Shown here one piece after another: positions 45,222 through 54,355 of a stretch of 64,000 nt of DNA. The stretch covers positions 310,001 through 374,000 of the forward strand of contig NZ_QGOK01000003.1 of the NCBI RefSeq assembly GCF_003259175.1, in the 5' to 3' direction. Origin of the DNA: Marinomonas shanghaiensis (lineage in GTDB: Bacteria > Pseudomonadota > Gammaproteobacteria > Pseudomonadales > Marinomonadaceae). A program made the position numbers and the translations under genes. Under the pieces are notes generated by a model. That model ran no database searches. It saw nothing but the letters and a program-made list of their open reading frames with translations, and was not told where the DNA came from. Each line of letters starts with the position of its first letter. The first letter of the stretch is position 1.

Positions 45222-46541
45222 ATGAATGCAAACGATTCTAAATCCGGTGTTGTGTCTCCCTTGTCTCTGCTTAAGCTCATTGCGTACAGTTGTATTGGTA
45301 TTTTTGTCTTTTTTATCCCGATCAGTGTCGGTGGAAAAGAAACCATACCACTCGATCATATCGTGTCTTGGTTACGAAACGATTTTGGTCAAATGGCCGA
45401 GGTCTACGCCATTTTGGTGGTGTTGGCGGGTGGTGCGTATCCTTTTATTTCGGGCGGCTGGCGTGCTAGCAAAACACAAACGGTGTTGTCTGTTTTTAAG
45501 GTTTTAGGTGTGGTGACAGCGGTGATGGCGTTTTTCTCCGTTGGACCGGCTTTTTTGTTAGAAAAAGACATGTTGCCATTCTTATTCAGTAAATTGGTGG
45601 TGCCAGTTGGCCTGATTGTCCCTATTGGTGCGGTGTTTTTGGCGTTTTTGATTGGCTATGGTTTGCTTGAGTTTGCAGGCGTACTTTTACAGCCAATCAT
45701 GAAACCATTGTTTAAAACGCCGGGTAAGTCTGCGATTGATGCGGTGGCGTCTTTTGTCGGCAGCTATTCTATTGGGCTGCTGATTACCAATCGAGTATAC
45801 AAATCCGGTCAATATTCTGCCAAAGAAGCCGCGATTATTGCCACAGGCTTTTCCACCGTATCAGCGACATTTATGGTAATTGTCGCGAAAACACTGGGGT
45901 TGATGGAGGTTTGGAATATCTTTTTCTGGGCAACCTTGCTGATTACCTTTGTGGTGACAGCGATTACAGTGCGACTTTTCCCGCTGAGCAAAATGGACGA
46001 CACAGCCGAGAGTCGAGAAGTGGAAAAATTCCAGCACTCTCGTTTTAAACAGGCGGCTTTAGAAGGGCTGGAAGTGGCGAACAATGCCACGCCGATTGCT
46101 CGTAGTATCCTACAAAATATCAAAGAGGGCATGCTCATGGCGATGAGTATATTGCCTTCTATTATGTCTGTGGGTTTGTGTGGCTTGCTATTGGCGAAAT
46201 ACACGCCAGTATTTGAGTGGATTGGTTACTTGTTCTACCCCTTTGCGTGGATTGCACAATTACCTGATCCCATGATGGTGGCGACGGCGTCGGCGACAGG
46301 GCTAGCGGAAATGTTCTTACCGGCTTTGATCGCCGCGAAAAGCGTCTTTGTCGTGAAGTTTGTGGTTGGCGTGGTGTCTATCTCGTCGATACTTTTCTTC
46401 TCTGCGTCGATTCCGTGTATTTTGTCGACCGAGATCCCGTTGAGCATCAAGCAAATGCTGATTGTTTGGTATCAACGAGTCGCTTTGACCATTCTAATCG
46501 CTTCGCCAGTGGCGTTTTGGGCAGAACAATTTGTTAAGTAA
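45222..46541 (+). CDS. yjiH: YjiH family membrane protein (nucleoside-recognition gate domains)
   Basis: A 439-aa polytopic membrane protein of the YjiH family with about ten hydrophobic helices and two Gate-type regions (GPAFLLEKDMLPFLFSKL, VASFVGSYSIGLLITNRVYKSG; later TASATGLAEMFLPALIAAKS). Related proteins occur in spore maturation and nucleoside transport, but YjiH's substrate is unknown. A strong terminator follows. Confidence 0.85.
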   Translation: MNANDSKSGVVSPLSLLKLIAYSCIGIFVFFIPISVGGKETIPLDHIVSWLRNDFGQMAEVYAILVVLAGGAYPFISGGWRASKTQTVLSVFKVLGVVTAVMAFFSVGPAFLLEKDMLPFLFSKLVVPVGLIVPIGAVFLAFLIGYGLLEFAGVLLQPIMKPLFKTPGKSAIDAVASFVGSYSIGLLITNRVYKSGQYSAKEAAIIATGFSTVSATFMVIVAKTLGLMEVWNIFFWATLLITFVVTAITVRLFPLSKMDDTAESREVEKFQHSRFKQAALEGLEVANNATPIARSILQNIKEGMLMAMSILPSIMSVGLCGLLLAKYTPVFEWIGYLFYPFAWIAQLPDPMMVATASATGLAEMFLPALIAAKSVFVVKFVVGVVSISSILFFSASIPCILSTEIPLSIKQMLIVWYQRVALTILIASPVAFWAEQFVK

Positions 46542-46562
46542 AACACTTAACGGATAAAGCGA

Positions 46563-46619
46563 AATAAAACACGCTAAATTGATGATGTTGCCTCAATCTA
46601 GTGTGTTTTATTCTTTTTT
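46563..46619 (+). terminator. Rho-independent terminator after yjiH
   Basis: AATAAAACAC (46563-46572) pairs with GTGTTTTATT (46603-46612) through a long imperfect stem, followed by CTTTTTTC. Confidence 0.75.
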
Positions 46620-46700
46620 CAGAATGTCGAATTTCTTCAATTAATACAGGCTTTCGGTCGTTAGGATTGAGCTTCAAATGTATTTTTTGGAGATTTCCTT

Positions 46701-47156
46701 ATGTTAAAACGCATTAACTATTATGCTGCTGCACCACAAGCATTTGAGCTTTTACTGAAGCAAGAAGACATCTTAGGCAAGCAATTCGCACAGATACCCA
46801 GTTTAGGTAAGACGATTTTAGAGCTAGTGAAGCTTCGTGCATCACAAATAAACCAGTGTGCTTTTTGTTTGGATATGCACAGTACACAAGCTCTCGAAAT
46901 GGGGGAAACGCACGAGCGAATCATTGCTTTAAGTGCATGGCAAGATTCTCCACTATTTTCAGAGCAAGAGCGTCAAGCTTTGGCCTGGGTAGAGCATCTT
47001 GTAGCAGGCCATTCTGTAGATGATGCTCATTATGAAGAAATGTTGGCCAGTTTCGGTGAATCTGGATTAACCTATTTAACCATTGCAATAAATGCTATTT
47101 CGAGTTGGAATCGAATGGTAAAAGTCTTTAAGCCTGAGGTTGGCAGTTTTCGCTAA
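46701..47156 (+). CDS. AhpD-like carboxymuconolactone decarboxylase family protein
   Basis: A 151-aa alpha-helical protein with the AhpD core CAFCLDMHSTQALEMG, in which the CxxC pair and His form the peroxidase-type redox centre. The LASFGESGLTYLTIAINAISSWNRM segment is typical. It probably reduces alkyl hydroperoxides. The AraC gene begins 32 bases downstream and may regulate or be co-transcribed with it. Confidence 0.87.
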   Translation: MLKRINYYAAAPQAFELLLKQEDILGKQFAQIPSLGKTILELVKLRASQINQCAFCLDMHSTQALEMGETHERIIALSAWQDSPLFSEQERQALAWVEHLVAGHSVDDAHYEEMLASFGESGLTYLTIAINAISSWNRMVKVFKPEVGSFR

Positions 47157-47188
47157 ATAAGCCGTCTCCACTCACAGTAAGTTAGAGG

Positions 47189-47968
47189 ATGAATATGCTG
47201 TCGCCCTTGTTGTTTGATATCCATTTTCCTCAAGGGCCACTTTCTCTATGGGTACAGGCTATTTGGTCAGCTCAAATCCCAATGGATCAACAAGGTGTGA
47301 CTCGCCGTTTGGTTGCGGATGCTGGTAGTGGCATCTTGTTTAATCTTGGGGTGCCAGTGTTAATCGACCAGCAAGCATTCCAAGATCCAGTGATGTTCCA
47401 ACCAACGAATCAACATGCTCATCTCATTCATTTGCCATCAGGAACGGATTTAGTTGGTGTGCGTTTTCAGCCCGGAATGGGGCGCTTATTTCAAACAAAA
47501 TTGGCAAAACAACAAGACATGACCGATTCACTAGAAGAGTCTGAATTTATTCAATCTTTGTTGATGCAATTAAAAGACGGTACGAGCATTCAAAAGCGTA
47601 TAGATTTGTTAGAGAAGTCTTTTAATCAAAGGACTGCTAGCATGACGGACAGTCATGATCCTGTACTGAAAGCGGTAGAGTTGTTGCAGCAATCTTCTAG
47701 GGTCGATTTATTAGATGCGCTCCCACTTAGTCAGCGTCAAATAGAGCGACAGTTTCAACGTCGTTTGAGTATGTCGCCAAAATATTTCCAACGGTTGAGA
47801 AGAGTGCGAGCCGTTTTGTTGGCTTTAAAAAATGAAGAAAATCATGGGAGATTGGCTGAACTCGCTATCGAGTACGGCTTTTCTGATCAAGCGCATATGA
47901 CACGTGAGTGCCAGTTAATCGCGGGTATTACCCCAAAGCGTTATATTAATCGTAAGCTATTAACATAA
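47189..47968 (+). CDS. AraC-family transcriptional regulator
   Basis: A 259-aa regulator. The N-terminal sensing domain (about 1-130, PQGPLSLWVQAIWSAQ, GSGILFNLGVP) is of a beta-barrel type. The C-terminal double HTH (about 165-255) reads LPLSQRQIERQFQRRLSMSP, YGFSDQAHMTRECQLIAGITPKRY. It follows the AhpD-like gene closely. Confidence 0.87.
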   Translation: MNMLSPLLFDIHFPQGPLSLWVQAIWSAQIPMDQQGVTRRLVADAGSGILFNLGVPVLIDQQAFQDPVMFQPTNQHAHLIHLPSGTDLVGVRFQPGMGRLFQTKLAKQQDMTDSLEESEFIQSLLMQLKDGTSIQKRIDLLEKSFNQRTASMTDSHDPVLKAVELLQQSSRVDLLDALPLSQRQIERQFQRRLSMSPKYFQRLRRVRAVLLALKNEENHGRLAELAIEYGFSDQAHMTRECQLIAGITPKRYINRKLLT

Positions 47969-48020
47969 GCAGTGCGTATTTTTAGTGGTGCCATTCGCCA
48001 TGTTTCCTTATGATTCAAAC

Positions 48021-48776
48021 ATGAATTCAAAACTTCAATTTACCTCTATTTACCTTCCCGTATTGCTGGTGTTATGGCTGGGGCTTTTTCTCGACAGCAA
48101 AACCGTGGCTGAGCAAGCTCACTTTAACCAGTGGATGACCAATGCTTTAGTGTTGGGGGGCTTTGCTTGGGTGTATTCACGCGTCACCGCTAAGATCAAA
48201 AAGCTGATGCTGTATGGCGTTGTCTTGGCATTGCTTGGTGAAGTGGTGTTTTCTCTTCTTTTGGGTATGTACGAATACCGTCTTGAAAACGTACCGATTT
48301 ATGTTCCTTTAGGTCATAGCCTTGTCTACGCTGCGGTGTTTTACATCCAAAAAGAGAAGATTATCCAGCACAATAAAGCGCGGGTGGTGTTTATTCTGTA
48401 TTGGGGCATGATTGTCTATTCAAGCCTATGGTTGGTGTTTGATAAAGACGTGTTTGGCTTTCTGTGTATGTTGGGCATTCTTTTCCTTTTGAAAAAGACA
48501 CCCGAAAATGCCGTGTTTTTTCTCATCATGTTTTTCATGGTGGCGTATTTAGAATTACTTGGAACCTACTACCAATGTTGGGTGTGGCCTGCTATTTGGT
48601 TCGACGAGGTTGCCTTTATTCCTAGTAGTAATCCACCCAGCGGTATCAGCGTGTTTTACTTTGGTTTCGATGTTGGTTGTCTGTGGATTTATAAAAAACT
48701 GAATGGCAAGAAGTGGCGCCGCATGAAAACACTGCGACGCTTGTCAGTGGCTAGAGAAATTAAGCAATCAGCTTGA
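48021..48776 (+). CDS. uncharacterised integral membrane protein
   Basis: A protein of about 251 aa from the ATG at 48021; starts at 48000 and 47985 are also in frame. It has about seven hydrophobic segments (TSIYLPVLLVLWLGLFL, ALVLGGFAWVYS, VVFILYWGMIVYSSLWLVF, FLIMFFMVAYLELLG and others) and ends in a basic tail (KKLNGKKWRRMKTLRRL). I do not recognise a family. It overlaps the convergent flavin reductase gene by nine bases. Confidence 0.65.
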   Translation: MNSKLQFTSIYLPVLLVLWLGLFLDSKTVAEQAHFNQWMTNALVLGGFAWVYSRVTAKIKKLMLYGVVLALLGEVVFSLLLGMYEYRLENVPIYVPLGHSLVYAAVFYIQKEKIIQHNKARVVFILYWGMIVYSSLWLVFDKDVFGFLCMLGILFLLKKTPENAVFFLIMFFMVAYLELLGTYYQCWVWPAIWFDEVAFIPSSNPPSGISVFYFGFDVGCLWIYKKLNGKKWRRMKTLRRLSVAREIKQSA

Positions 48777-49436
48777 TGACGTGTTTGGAGCATTGCGCTG
48801 TGAGGGATCTCGTTTCAAATCTTTCACTAATGTACGCGGGTCAACGGCTTCGCGCTGTTGTTTTGTCGCGGCCGCCCACCACCATAACTGATTAAATGTG
48901 CGCCCCAAATAATCCTGCCAGTGTTCTTTGTCCTGTAAATAATCGCCATCTTGCTGGAAAACCGTTTGGGCTTTGGGGATGTGTATCATGGCGGATACCG
49001 ACAAACAACCGAGCTCTGCCAAAAAAGTTCGCATGTTTACAGCGGCGCGAGCGCCACCCCATTGACCCGCAGAATAGGTAACAATGGCGCTGGGTTTGTA
49101 TGAAAACAGCGATGCGCCAAAGTGGTTGAGTAAATTCGCTAATGCTGGACTCATGGAGTGGTTGTATTCTGGACTAACCATCACATAAGCGTCGGCTTGA
49201 GCGATTTTAGTCGCTAGGTTATCGAGTCCTGTTGGTACTTTACTTTGGTGATAAGAAAAATGCGGTTTAAAAATCGTCTCTAGTGGGTAGTGTAGTGGGT
49301 CAATTAATTCAACGGTTAAATCAGAAAAATGCTCTTCAAGGTAGCTGACGCAAGCTCTGGCAACACGTTCGCCAAGTCTTGCAGGAGACGGTGGTGTGCT
49401 GTCCCGAACGCTGCCTAAAAATACCAATACCTTCAT
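48768..49436 (-). CDS. NAD(P)H-dependent FMN reductase-like protein
   Basis: A 222-aa flavodoxin-fold protein. FLGSVRDSTPPSP matches the phosphate-binding loop of FMN reductases, and SPEYNHSMSPALANLLNHF is the family signature. It is last in an arsenic-type operon after arsH and the short arsC, and its start overlaps the arsC stop by four bases. It may be a second flavoprotein for arsenic or quinone reduction, but the substrate is not evident. Confidence 0.85.
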   Translation of the reverse strand: MKVLVFLGSVRDSTPPSPARLGERVARACVSYLEEHFSDLTVELIDPLHYPLETIFKPHFSYHQSKVPTGLDNLATKIAQADAYVMVSPEYNHSMSPALANLLNHFGASLFSYKPSAIVTYSAGQWGGARAAVNMRTFLAELGCLSVSAMIHIPKAQTVFQQDGDYLQDKEHWQDYLGRTFNQLWWWAAATKQQREAVDPRTLVKDLKRDPSQRNAPNTSSS

Positions 49437-49657
49437 GTCCTCTCCTTTAGTAAGCCCAATGATTCAGCAGGAGACTTGCTAACCCTTAGGGCGGTTTTAG
49501 GCGTTAAATCCGCAGTGGCAAATAATGCTAATAGCTGCGCTCTCGTCCAGCCTTCTTTTTGGTAATCGATGATAACTGGCTGATAGCCCGCGTCCATAAT
49601 GATGTCGAGCACATTGCGGGAAGTACCGCAATCTGGGCTGTGATGAATGACAATCAC
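49433..49657 (-). pseudogene. arsC: half-length arsenate reductase (ArsC family)
   Basis: A 74-aa N-terminal half of an ArsC-type reductase, starting at GTG with GGAGT before it. The catalytic Cys is in HHSPDCGTSRNVLDII. The family normally runs 110-140 aa; here translation stops after AESLGLLKERT. The missing part carries the arginines of the anion site (NRP region). The last codons (AAGGAGAGGACATGA) supply the ribosome binding site and start of the next gene, so a deletion or recombination probably removed the 3' half. Probably inactive alone. Confidence 0.75.
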
Positions 49658-49665
49658 AGTGACTC

Positions 49666-50388
49666 CTATATTGAAGATTGATTGACGCGTTGACTTAGTT
49701 GTTCGGCTGATTCAACACGCTCAGAATAACGATCGACTAGGTAGTTTGTATTGTCTCTTAGTAAAAGCGTGAACTTCATGAGTTCTTCCATTACATCCAC
49801 GATGCGATTGTAATAAGGCGAGGGTTTCATGCGGTTATTGTCGTCAAATTCTAAAAATGCTTTGGCCACAGAAGATTGATTAGCAATGGTAAACATGCGC
49901 ATCCAACGGCCAAGAATACGCAGTTGATTGACAACGTTAAACGATTGCGAGCCGCCACAAACTTGCATAACAGCAAGCGTTTTCCCTTGAGTCGGTCGCA
50001 CACTGCCAATGCTTAAGGGCACCCAATCAATTTGGCTTTTGAAAACACTGGTCATGGAACCGTGGCGTTCAGGTGAGCACCATACTTGCCCCTCTGACCA
50101 CACCATGAGTTCTCGTAGTTCGATTACTTTTGGGTGTTTGTCATCACCGCTGTCGGTTTGAGGTAATCCCTCAGGATTAAAGATTTTTACATCGGCACCA
50201 AAATGCGTAAGGATACGAGCGCACTCTTCGATCACCAAACGACTGAATGAGCGCTCTCGTAATGATCCATACAGCAATAAAATACGAGGTTTGTGTGCAG
50301 AGGTTGCGCAAGCAAAATGATGAAAGTCTGGCGTTTCTAACTGTGCGAAATCGATATTGTGTAGTTCATTGCGGTTGTCTTGAGTCAT
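49666..50388 (-). CDS. arsH: ArsH organoarsenical-type flavoprotein oxidase
   Basis: A 240-aa NADPH-FMN reductase-family protein of ArsH type: [16 protein letters not shown] flavin loop, the [24 protein letters not shown] motif and [26 protein letters not shown]. ArsH oxidises trivalent organoarsenicals and can act on quinones. It heads a leftward operon with the half arsC and a flavin reductase. An inverted repeat covers its promoter. Confidence 0.92.
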   Translation of the reverse strand: MTQDNRNELHNIDFAQLETPDFHHFACATSAHKPRILLLYGSLRERSFSRLVIEECARILTHFGADVKIFNPEGLPQTDSGDDKHPKVIELRELMVWSEGQVWCSPERHGSMTSVFKSQIDWVPLSIGSVRPTQGKTLAVMQVCGGSQSFNVVNQLRILGRWMRMFTIANQSSVAKAFLEFDDNNRMKPSPYYNRIVDVMEELMKFTLLLRDNTNYLVDRYSERVESAEQLSQRVNQSSI

Positions 50389-50409
50389 TCTTTAATCAGC
50401 CAGTTAATA

Positions 50410-50449
50410 AATATATGGATAATCATATATTTATTATCCATATATTCAA
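50410..50449 (-). promoter_or_regulatory. promoter and ArsR-like operator of the arsH operon
   Basis: On the minus strand TTGAAT (50449-50444), 16 bases, TATGAT (50427-50422). A perfect inverted repeat with 14-bp arms (50410-50423 and 50433-50446, AATATATGGATAAT / ATTATCCATATATT) covers both boxes, 22 bases before the arsH start. An AT-rich dyad at such a position is typical for ArsR/SmtB repressors; no arsR gene is in view. Confidence 0.65.
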
Positions 50450-50473
50450 GCGGTTCTTTCTGGGCCTCACCAT

Positions 50474-50503
50474 AAAAAATGCCAGCATACAAATGCTGGC
50501 ATT
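50474..50503 (-). terminator. Rho-independent terminator after the glutathione peroxidase gene
   Basis: AATGCCAGCAT (50478-50488) and ATGCTGGCATT (50493-50503) with a four-base loop; the A-run at 50474-50479 gives a T-run on the minus strand. Confidence 0.85.
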
Positions 50504-50539
50504 GTTCTTTTGGCAAATCGAGCATGTGCCATGTATGGA

Positions 50540-51073
50540 TTACAGGTCGGCTTCAATGACAGCAACAAGCGCGTCGTCTTTCGGTGTTACATCAGGAGAG
50601 AAACGTTCTACTTTGCCATTTTTGGTGATCAAGAATTTCTCAAAATTCCACACCACTTCAGGTGCCTTGGTTGCTTCGATTTTATGTCCCGCTAGCATGT
50701 TCACCATGGCGTCGCGATTGGGTGTAACAGGTGCCGCTTCAATCAGATTTTTGTACAGTGGGTGTTTATTCTCACCGGTGACAACAATTTTACTGAACAT
50801 AGGGAAGGTCACATCGTAAGTTAGGCTGCAGAATTGTTGAATTTCTTCATCGCTGCCAGGTTCTTGTCCCGCGAAATCGTTTGCTGGAAAACCAAGAATC
50901 TCTAAGCCTTGTTCGTGGTATTTCTTGTACAAAGCTTCAAGACCTTCGTACTGAGGCGTTAATCCGCACTTAGAGGCAACATTCACGACCAAAACCGTTT
51001 TGCCTTGGTAAGTGGACAAATCAACCTGTTTGCCTTGTATGTCATTTACGCTTAGATTCAGTGGGTGACTCAT
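50540..51073 (-). CDS. glutathione peroxidase (Cys type)
   Basis: A 177-aa thiol peroxidase. The peroxidatic Cys is in NVASKCGLTPQYEGLE, with Gln in FPANDFAGQEPG and Trp in EVVWNFEKFL completing the catalytic set. It is cytosolic (no signal peptide). It uses Cys rather than selenocysteine and probably thioredoxin as donor. AAGGAGTT precedes the ATG. Confidence 0.92.
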   Translation of the reverse strand: MSHPLNLSVNDIQGKQVDLSTYQGKTVLVVNVASKCGLTPQYEGLEALYKKYHEQGLEILGFPANDFAGQEPGSDEEIQQFCSLTYDVTFPMFSKIVVTGENKHPLYKNLIEAAPVTPNRDAMVNMLAGHKIEATKAPEVVWNFEKFLITKNGKVERFSPDVTPKDDALVAVIEADL

Positions 51074-51171
51074 AAGAACTCCTTATTAATTTGTGTTCAA
51101 TGTTAAGATCTTAGCGGTTTACGGTCGTCTATAATGCGGAAAAAATGCACAACCTAAGGGCCGATTTATTG

Positions 51172-52515
51172 TTAGGCTTTTAACGGACCACCTTGATCTA
51201 ACAGTAACTCGCGTAGTTTGCAGAACACTTCTGGTGATTGACGCACACCATCGTGTTCGTAACTGTTGGTCAGCCAAACTTGTGTGTTGGCGACTTGTCT
51301 AGCGGTTTTTAAAGACAATTCACGGGGCACGTACATGTCGTTGTGATACACCGCTGCTACCACAGGCACTTTGTTTTGTGCCAGCTTCTCTAGATCGTAC
51401 AAGGGCGCATAATCTTTATAGTCGGCAAGGGCATGTGCAGCACCAGCAAAAGGGCGCAGCGAACTAATCTGTTCGAACATCCATGGGTAGATCATTTCGC
51501 CCGTTAGCATGAGTGGCGAATGGGACGCATCAAACTCGTCGAACTGTTCACGCAGTTGTTGGGCTGCCCAGCCTGTTTTTTTGTTTGCTTGACCATAAAT
51601 GCTTTCATGGATGACGGCGAAAAGTGGTCCTTCATGGTAGCTGGTATGGTTCATCACTTGTTCTAAAAATACATCGCTAAGGCGCGTTTTGTCACTGCCC
51701 GCAAAGGCTTCATCGACCAACCAATGCAGTTGATCAATCCCCGGTCCCATGCCCAGCAAAATACCGATGCTTTGGAATCGCTCTAACGTAAGTTGATCGC
51801 CATCAGGTAAAAGCACTTTGTCGTCAGTTAAGCATTGTGCGATCTTCGCCATGACCTTGGCGTCTTCTGGATAGCGCGCATAATAGTCTTGGTTTTTCTC
51901 GATCACCCGTTGGTACGTTAACTGGTACACCTCTTGTGCTGATTCTTCCAGTCCTGCTAATCCGCCTGTCACGTAACACGCTGCTAGGCCTTCTGGTGCT
52001 TGGGACAAATACGTCAGCGTGATAAAGCCACCGTAGCTTTGTCCTAGGGTTTCAAATAAACGTCCGCCATACACGGTTTTGCGTAAATGCTCGCAATCGG
52101 CCACTATGCTGTCAGCGCGGAATTTTAGTAGATAATCACGGCCTTCTTCGGCAGACAATTGACTGATCAGCTTAGTATCGATCCGACTGCTACGACCTGT
52201 ACCACGTTGATCGATTAAAATGACACGGTGCGTTTTTAAGGCTTCCGCCATCCAAGAAGGCGAACCCGGCATTGGGCGAGGGGACTTGCCACCAGGGCCA
52301 CCTTGTAAAAACAGCAACAAAGGCAGCTCATCATCGGCGCGGTTTACGTCTACCACCTCACGAGCAAACAAGGTAATCATTGGGCTGTTATCTGGGCTGT
52401 TATTAGGGCTCTTGTTAGGGCTGTTGTTAAAGGGACGCCAATCCAACGGAACCTCCAACTCGTACTCGGTAATAAGCATGCCTTTCATCTTGTATTGCTG
52501 CTGTGCTGTGTTCAT
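51172..52515 (-). CDS. alpha/beta hydrolase, proline iminopeptidase-like
   Basis: A 447-aa serine hydrolase. The oxyanion motif is FLQGGPGGKSP (HGGPG-like, with Gln in place of His), followed by ILIDQRGTGRSS and the nucleophile elbow GQSYGGF; the His is in NSYEHDG near the C-terminus. This matches the tricorn-interacting-factor or prolyl aminopeptidase group (S33). Near the N-terminus (residues 29-45) a tandem repeat gives NNSPNKSPNNSPDNSP, from four 12-bp DNA units, so copy number could vary without a frameshift. The start may be at Met1, Met10 or Met13. Confidence 0.85.
   Translation of the reverse strand: MNTAQQQYKMKGMLITEYELEVPLDWRPFNNSPNKSPNNSPDNSPMITLFAREVVDVNRADDELPLLLFLQGGPGGKSPRPMPGSPSWMAEALKTHRVILIDQRGTGRSSRIDTKLISQLSAEEGRDYLLKFRADSIVADCEHLRKTVYGGRLFETLGQSYGGFITLTYLSQAPEGLAACYVTGGLAGLEESAQEVYQLTYQRVIEKNQDYYARYPEDAKVMAKIAQCLTDDKVLLPDGDQLTLERFQSIGILLGMGPGIDQLHWLVDEAFAGSDKTRLSDVFLEQVMNHTSYHEGPLFAVIHESIYGQANKKTGWAAQQLREQFDEFDASHSPLMLTGEMIYPWMFEQISSLRPFAGAAHALADYKDYAPLYDLEKLAQNKVPVVAAVYHNDMYVPRELSLKTARQVANTQVWLTNSYEHDGVRQSPEVFCKLRELLLDQGGPLKA
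52382..52429 (-). repeat. 4 x 12-bp in-frame tandem repeat inside the S33 peptidase gene
   Basis: Four 12-base units (GGGCTGTTATCT, GGGCTGTTATTA, GGGCTCTTGTTA, GGGCTGTTGTTA on the plus strand). On the coding strand they give repeated Asn/Asp/Lys-Ser-Pro units before the hydrolase core. Confidence 0.85.
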
Positions 52516-52794
52516 ATTGCCCCGTTATTGTTCAATAGCGATAGAGATTGCCTGCCACTTTAGCATTAGTAGACACGGGCGTTCGAATTGTTTGTTGGTA
52601 AGCTGCTTGGTTTCTTGTGTTCTGGTGGCGCCAGCCGAAAAATAACGTAGAATCTGGTTTAGTGTTATCCCTAGACTTGTAATTGTTATTTTTAGTACCA
52701 ACTTATTACTCTATGCAAAATGATTAGATATGATCATGGAGAGACACATTCCACTTTACATTTATGACAAAACAGCGCTACGGAGTGCCTTTAT

Positions 52795-53352
52795 ATGAAG
52801 AAACTTGATTTTTACCCAACAACCAACATTGATGAATTGGCGTGGCCTGAAGAAAACTACGATCTGACTATCGATTCTTCAGCACTGCTTTTTTTTACGG
52901 ATTTTCAAAATAATAAACCTCTGGTGGTTGAGTCCACTTCACCCGTATTAAAAGTCAAAGAACTAATGCAGAAAGAGCATGTGAGACTGAAATTTGTTGT
53001 TGACGAAAAAGAGCATTTTATTGGCGTTGTGAGTTCTGACGACATTATTGAGCGCAAAATTGTTCAAAAAGTATCGGAAGGATTGGAGCGAGCTGAAATT
53101 GTTGTCGCTGACTTGATGACGCCTAAAAAGAATCTAAAAGCGTTGGACTGGCAAGATATTTCTAAAGCCACCATTTCTGACGTAATCACCGCGCTTCAAA
53201 ACAACGGTGAGCGTCACTGTCTTGTGCTTGACCGTGAAAATCACAAGATTCGTGGTATCTTCTCTGCCAGTGATATCTCTCGTAGACTGCGCCTAAATAT
53301 CGATATTCAAGAAAAAACCAGCTTTTCTAAAGTATTTACCGCGACACTTTAA
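52795..53352 (+). CDS. CBS-domain protein
   Basis: A 185-aa cytosolic protein with two CBS domains (about 45-95, LVVESTSPVLKVKELMQKEHVRL and HFIGVVSSDDIIERK; about 105-165, VADLMTPKKNLKALDW and IRGIFSASDISRRL). Such stand-alone CBS pairs bind adenosine nucleotides and act as energy sensors. No partner domain is fused. A strong 16-bp terminator follows. Confidence 0.88.
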   Translation: MKKLDFYPTTNIDELAWPEENYDLTIDSSALLFFTDFQNNKPLVVESTSPVLKVKELMQKEHVRLKFVVDEKEHFIGVVSSDDIIERKIVQKVSEGLERAEIVVADLMTPKKNLKALDWQDISKATISDVITALQNNGERHCLVLDRENHKIRGIFSASDISRRLRLNIDIQEKTSFSKVFTATL

Positions 53353-53386
53353 AATTCAAACAAGACGTTTTGTCTGGCACTTTCAT

Positions 53387-53425
53387 AGCCTCTTATTGCC
53401 TACGACTCATAGGCAATAAGAGGCT
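53387..53425 (+). terminator. terminator after the CBS-domain gene
   Basis: A perfect 16-bp inverted repeat (53387-53402 and 53410-53425) with a seven-base loop, followed by a T-rich stretch (GTTTGGTTTT). Confidence 0.8.
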
Positions 53426-53509
53426 GTTTGGTTTTATACCCTTCATATAATTGATCTTTTGATAGCATCTTCAACAGCATTTACATACAAAGCTCGATCG
53501 GCCTCCTTC

Positions 53510-54262
53510 CTAGGAAAACAGCTCTTTTAACATTGGCTCAGGGTTGTTTAAGAAGGCTTTGGTCACTCCGTAGTGTTCGGTGTCTTCGTATTTGACTGGG
53601 TAAATGCCTGTTTTATCGATTTGGTAAATTTTCGCTCCAGGATACGCCATTAGAATCGGTGAATGTGTCGCGATAATGAATTGAGATTGTTGGTTTATCA
53701 GTTGGTGCATTCGACTCAATACTGCCAATTGTCTTGTCGGTGAAAGCGCGGCTTCCGGCTCGTCAAGTAGATAAAGTCCGTTTCCGCCAAAGCGTTTCAA
53801 CATAAGCGCTAGAAAGGATTCGCCATGGGATTGCTGATGCAGCGATTTTCCACCATAGCTGTCTTTAATAAACGGCGCAGGGGCGGGGTCTTCATCCAAT
53901 TCATCAATATTGGTGGCAACGTTATAGAAGCTTTCCGCTCGAAGAAAAAAGCCATCTCGGTAGCGTTTAAAGGATTTTGAAAGGCGAAGGTAGCTATGGA
54001 GATCCGAATGAGTAGTGCGCGTGCCGAAGTTGAAATTTTTGGTTCCACCTTCTGCGTTGAATCCCAGACTCACTGCAATAGCTTCGAGCAAGGTGGATTT
54101 GCCACTGCCGTTTTCCCCAACAAAAATCGTCACTGCTTTATCGAATTCAATAAAATCCAATTCCTTTACCGCAGGGATAGAGAAAGGATAAACGTCAAAA
54201 GAGTCGATTAAAACTCGTTTAAGTTCGATGGTTTTTAAATATGGCAGCGGTTCCATGCTCAT
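53510..54262 (-). CDS. AAA-type ATPase, ABC/SMC-like (AAA_21 group)
   Basis: A 250-aa single-domain ATPase. Walker A is FVGENGSGKSTLLEAIA, Walker B is LYLLDEPEAALSPTRQLAVL, and the His switch is IATHSP. It resembles YbjD-free, stand-alone ATP-binding proteins of the RecF/SMC group and lacks a permease partner. Function unknown; it may sense or repair DNA or ride with toxin-like nucleases elsewhere, but no nuclease gene is adjacent here. Confidence 0.8.
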   Translation of the reverse strand: MSMEPLPYLKTIELKRVLIDSFDVYPFSIPAVKELDFIEFDKAVTIFVGENGSGKSTLLEAIAVSLGFNAEGGTKNFNFGTRTTHSDLHSYLRLSKSFKRYRDGFFLRAESFYNVATNIDELDEDPAPAPFIKDSYGGKSLHQQSHGESFLALMLKRFGGNGLYLLDEPEAALSPTRQLAVLSRMHQLINQQSQFIIATHSPILMAYPGAKIYQIDKTGIYPVKYEDTEHYGVTKAFLNNPEPMLKELFS

Positions 54263-54297
54263 TACTCTTGCTACTTGTTAGGGCGTTGTTCACATAC

Positions 54298-54324
54298 AAA
54301 AAGAGCCTCAAGGAAGGCTCTTTT
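54298..54324. terminator. terminator of the ectoine-degradation operon
   Basis: AAAAGAGCC (54299-54307) pairs with GGCTCTTTT (54316-54324). The A-run gives a T-run on the minus strand after doeC, and the T-run on the right would serve the other strand. Confidence 0.8.
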
Positions 54325-54355
54325 GATGAGTTTTAAACATAATAGCAATATAGCG

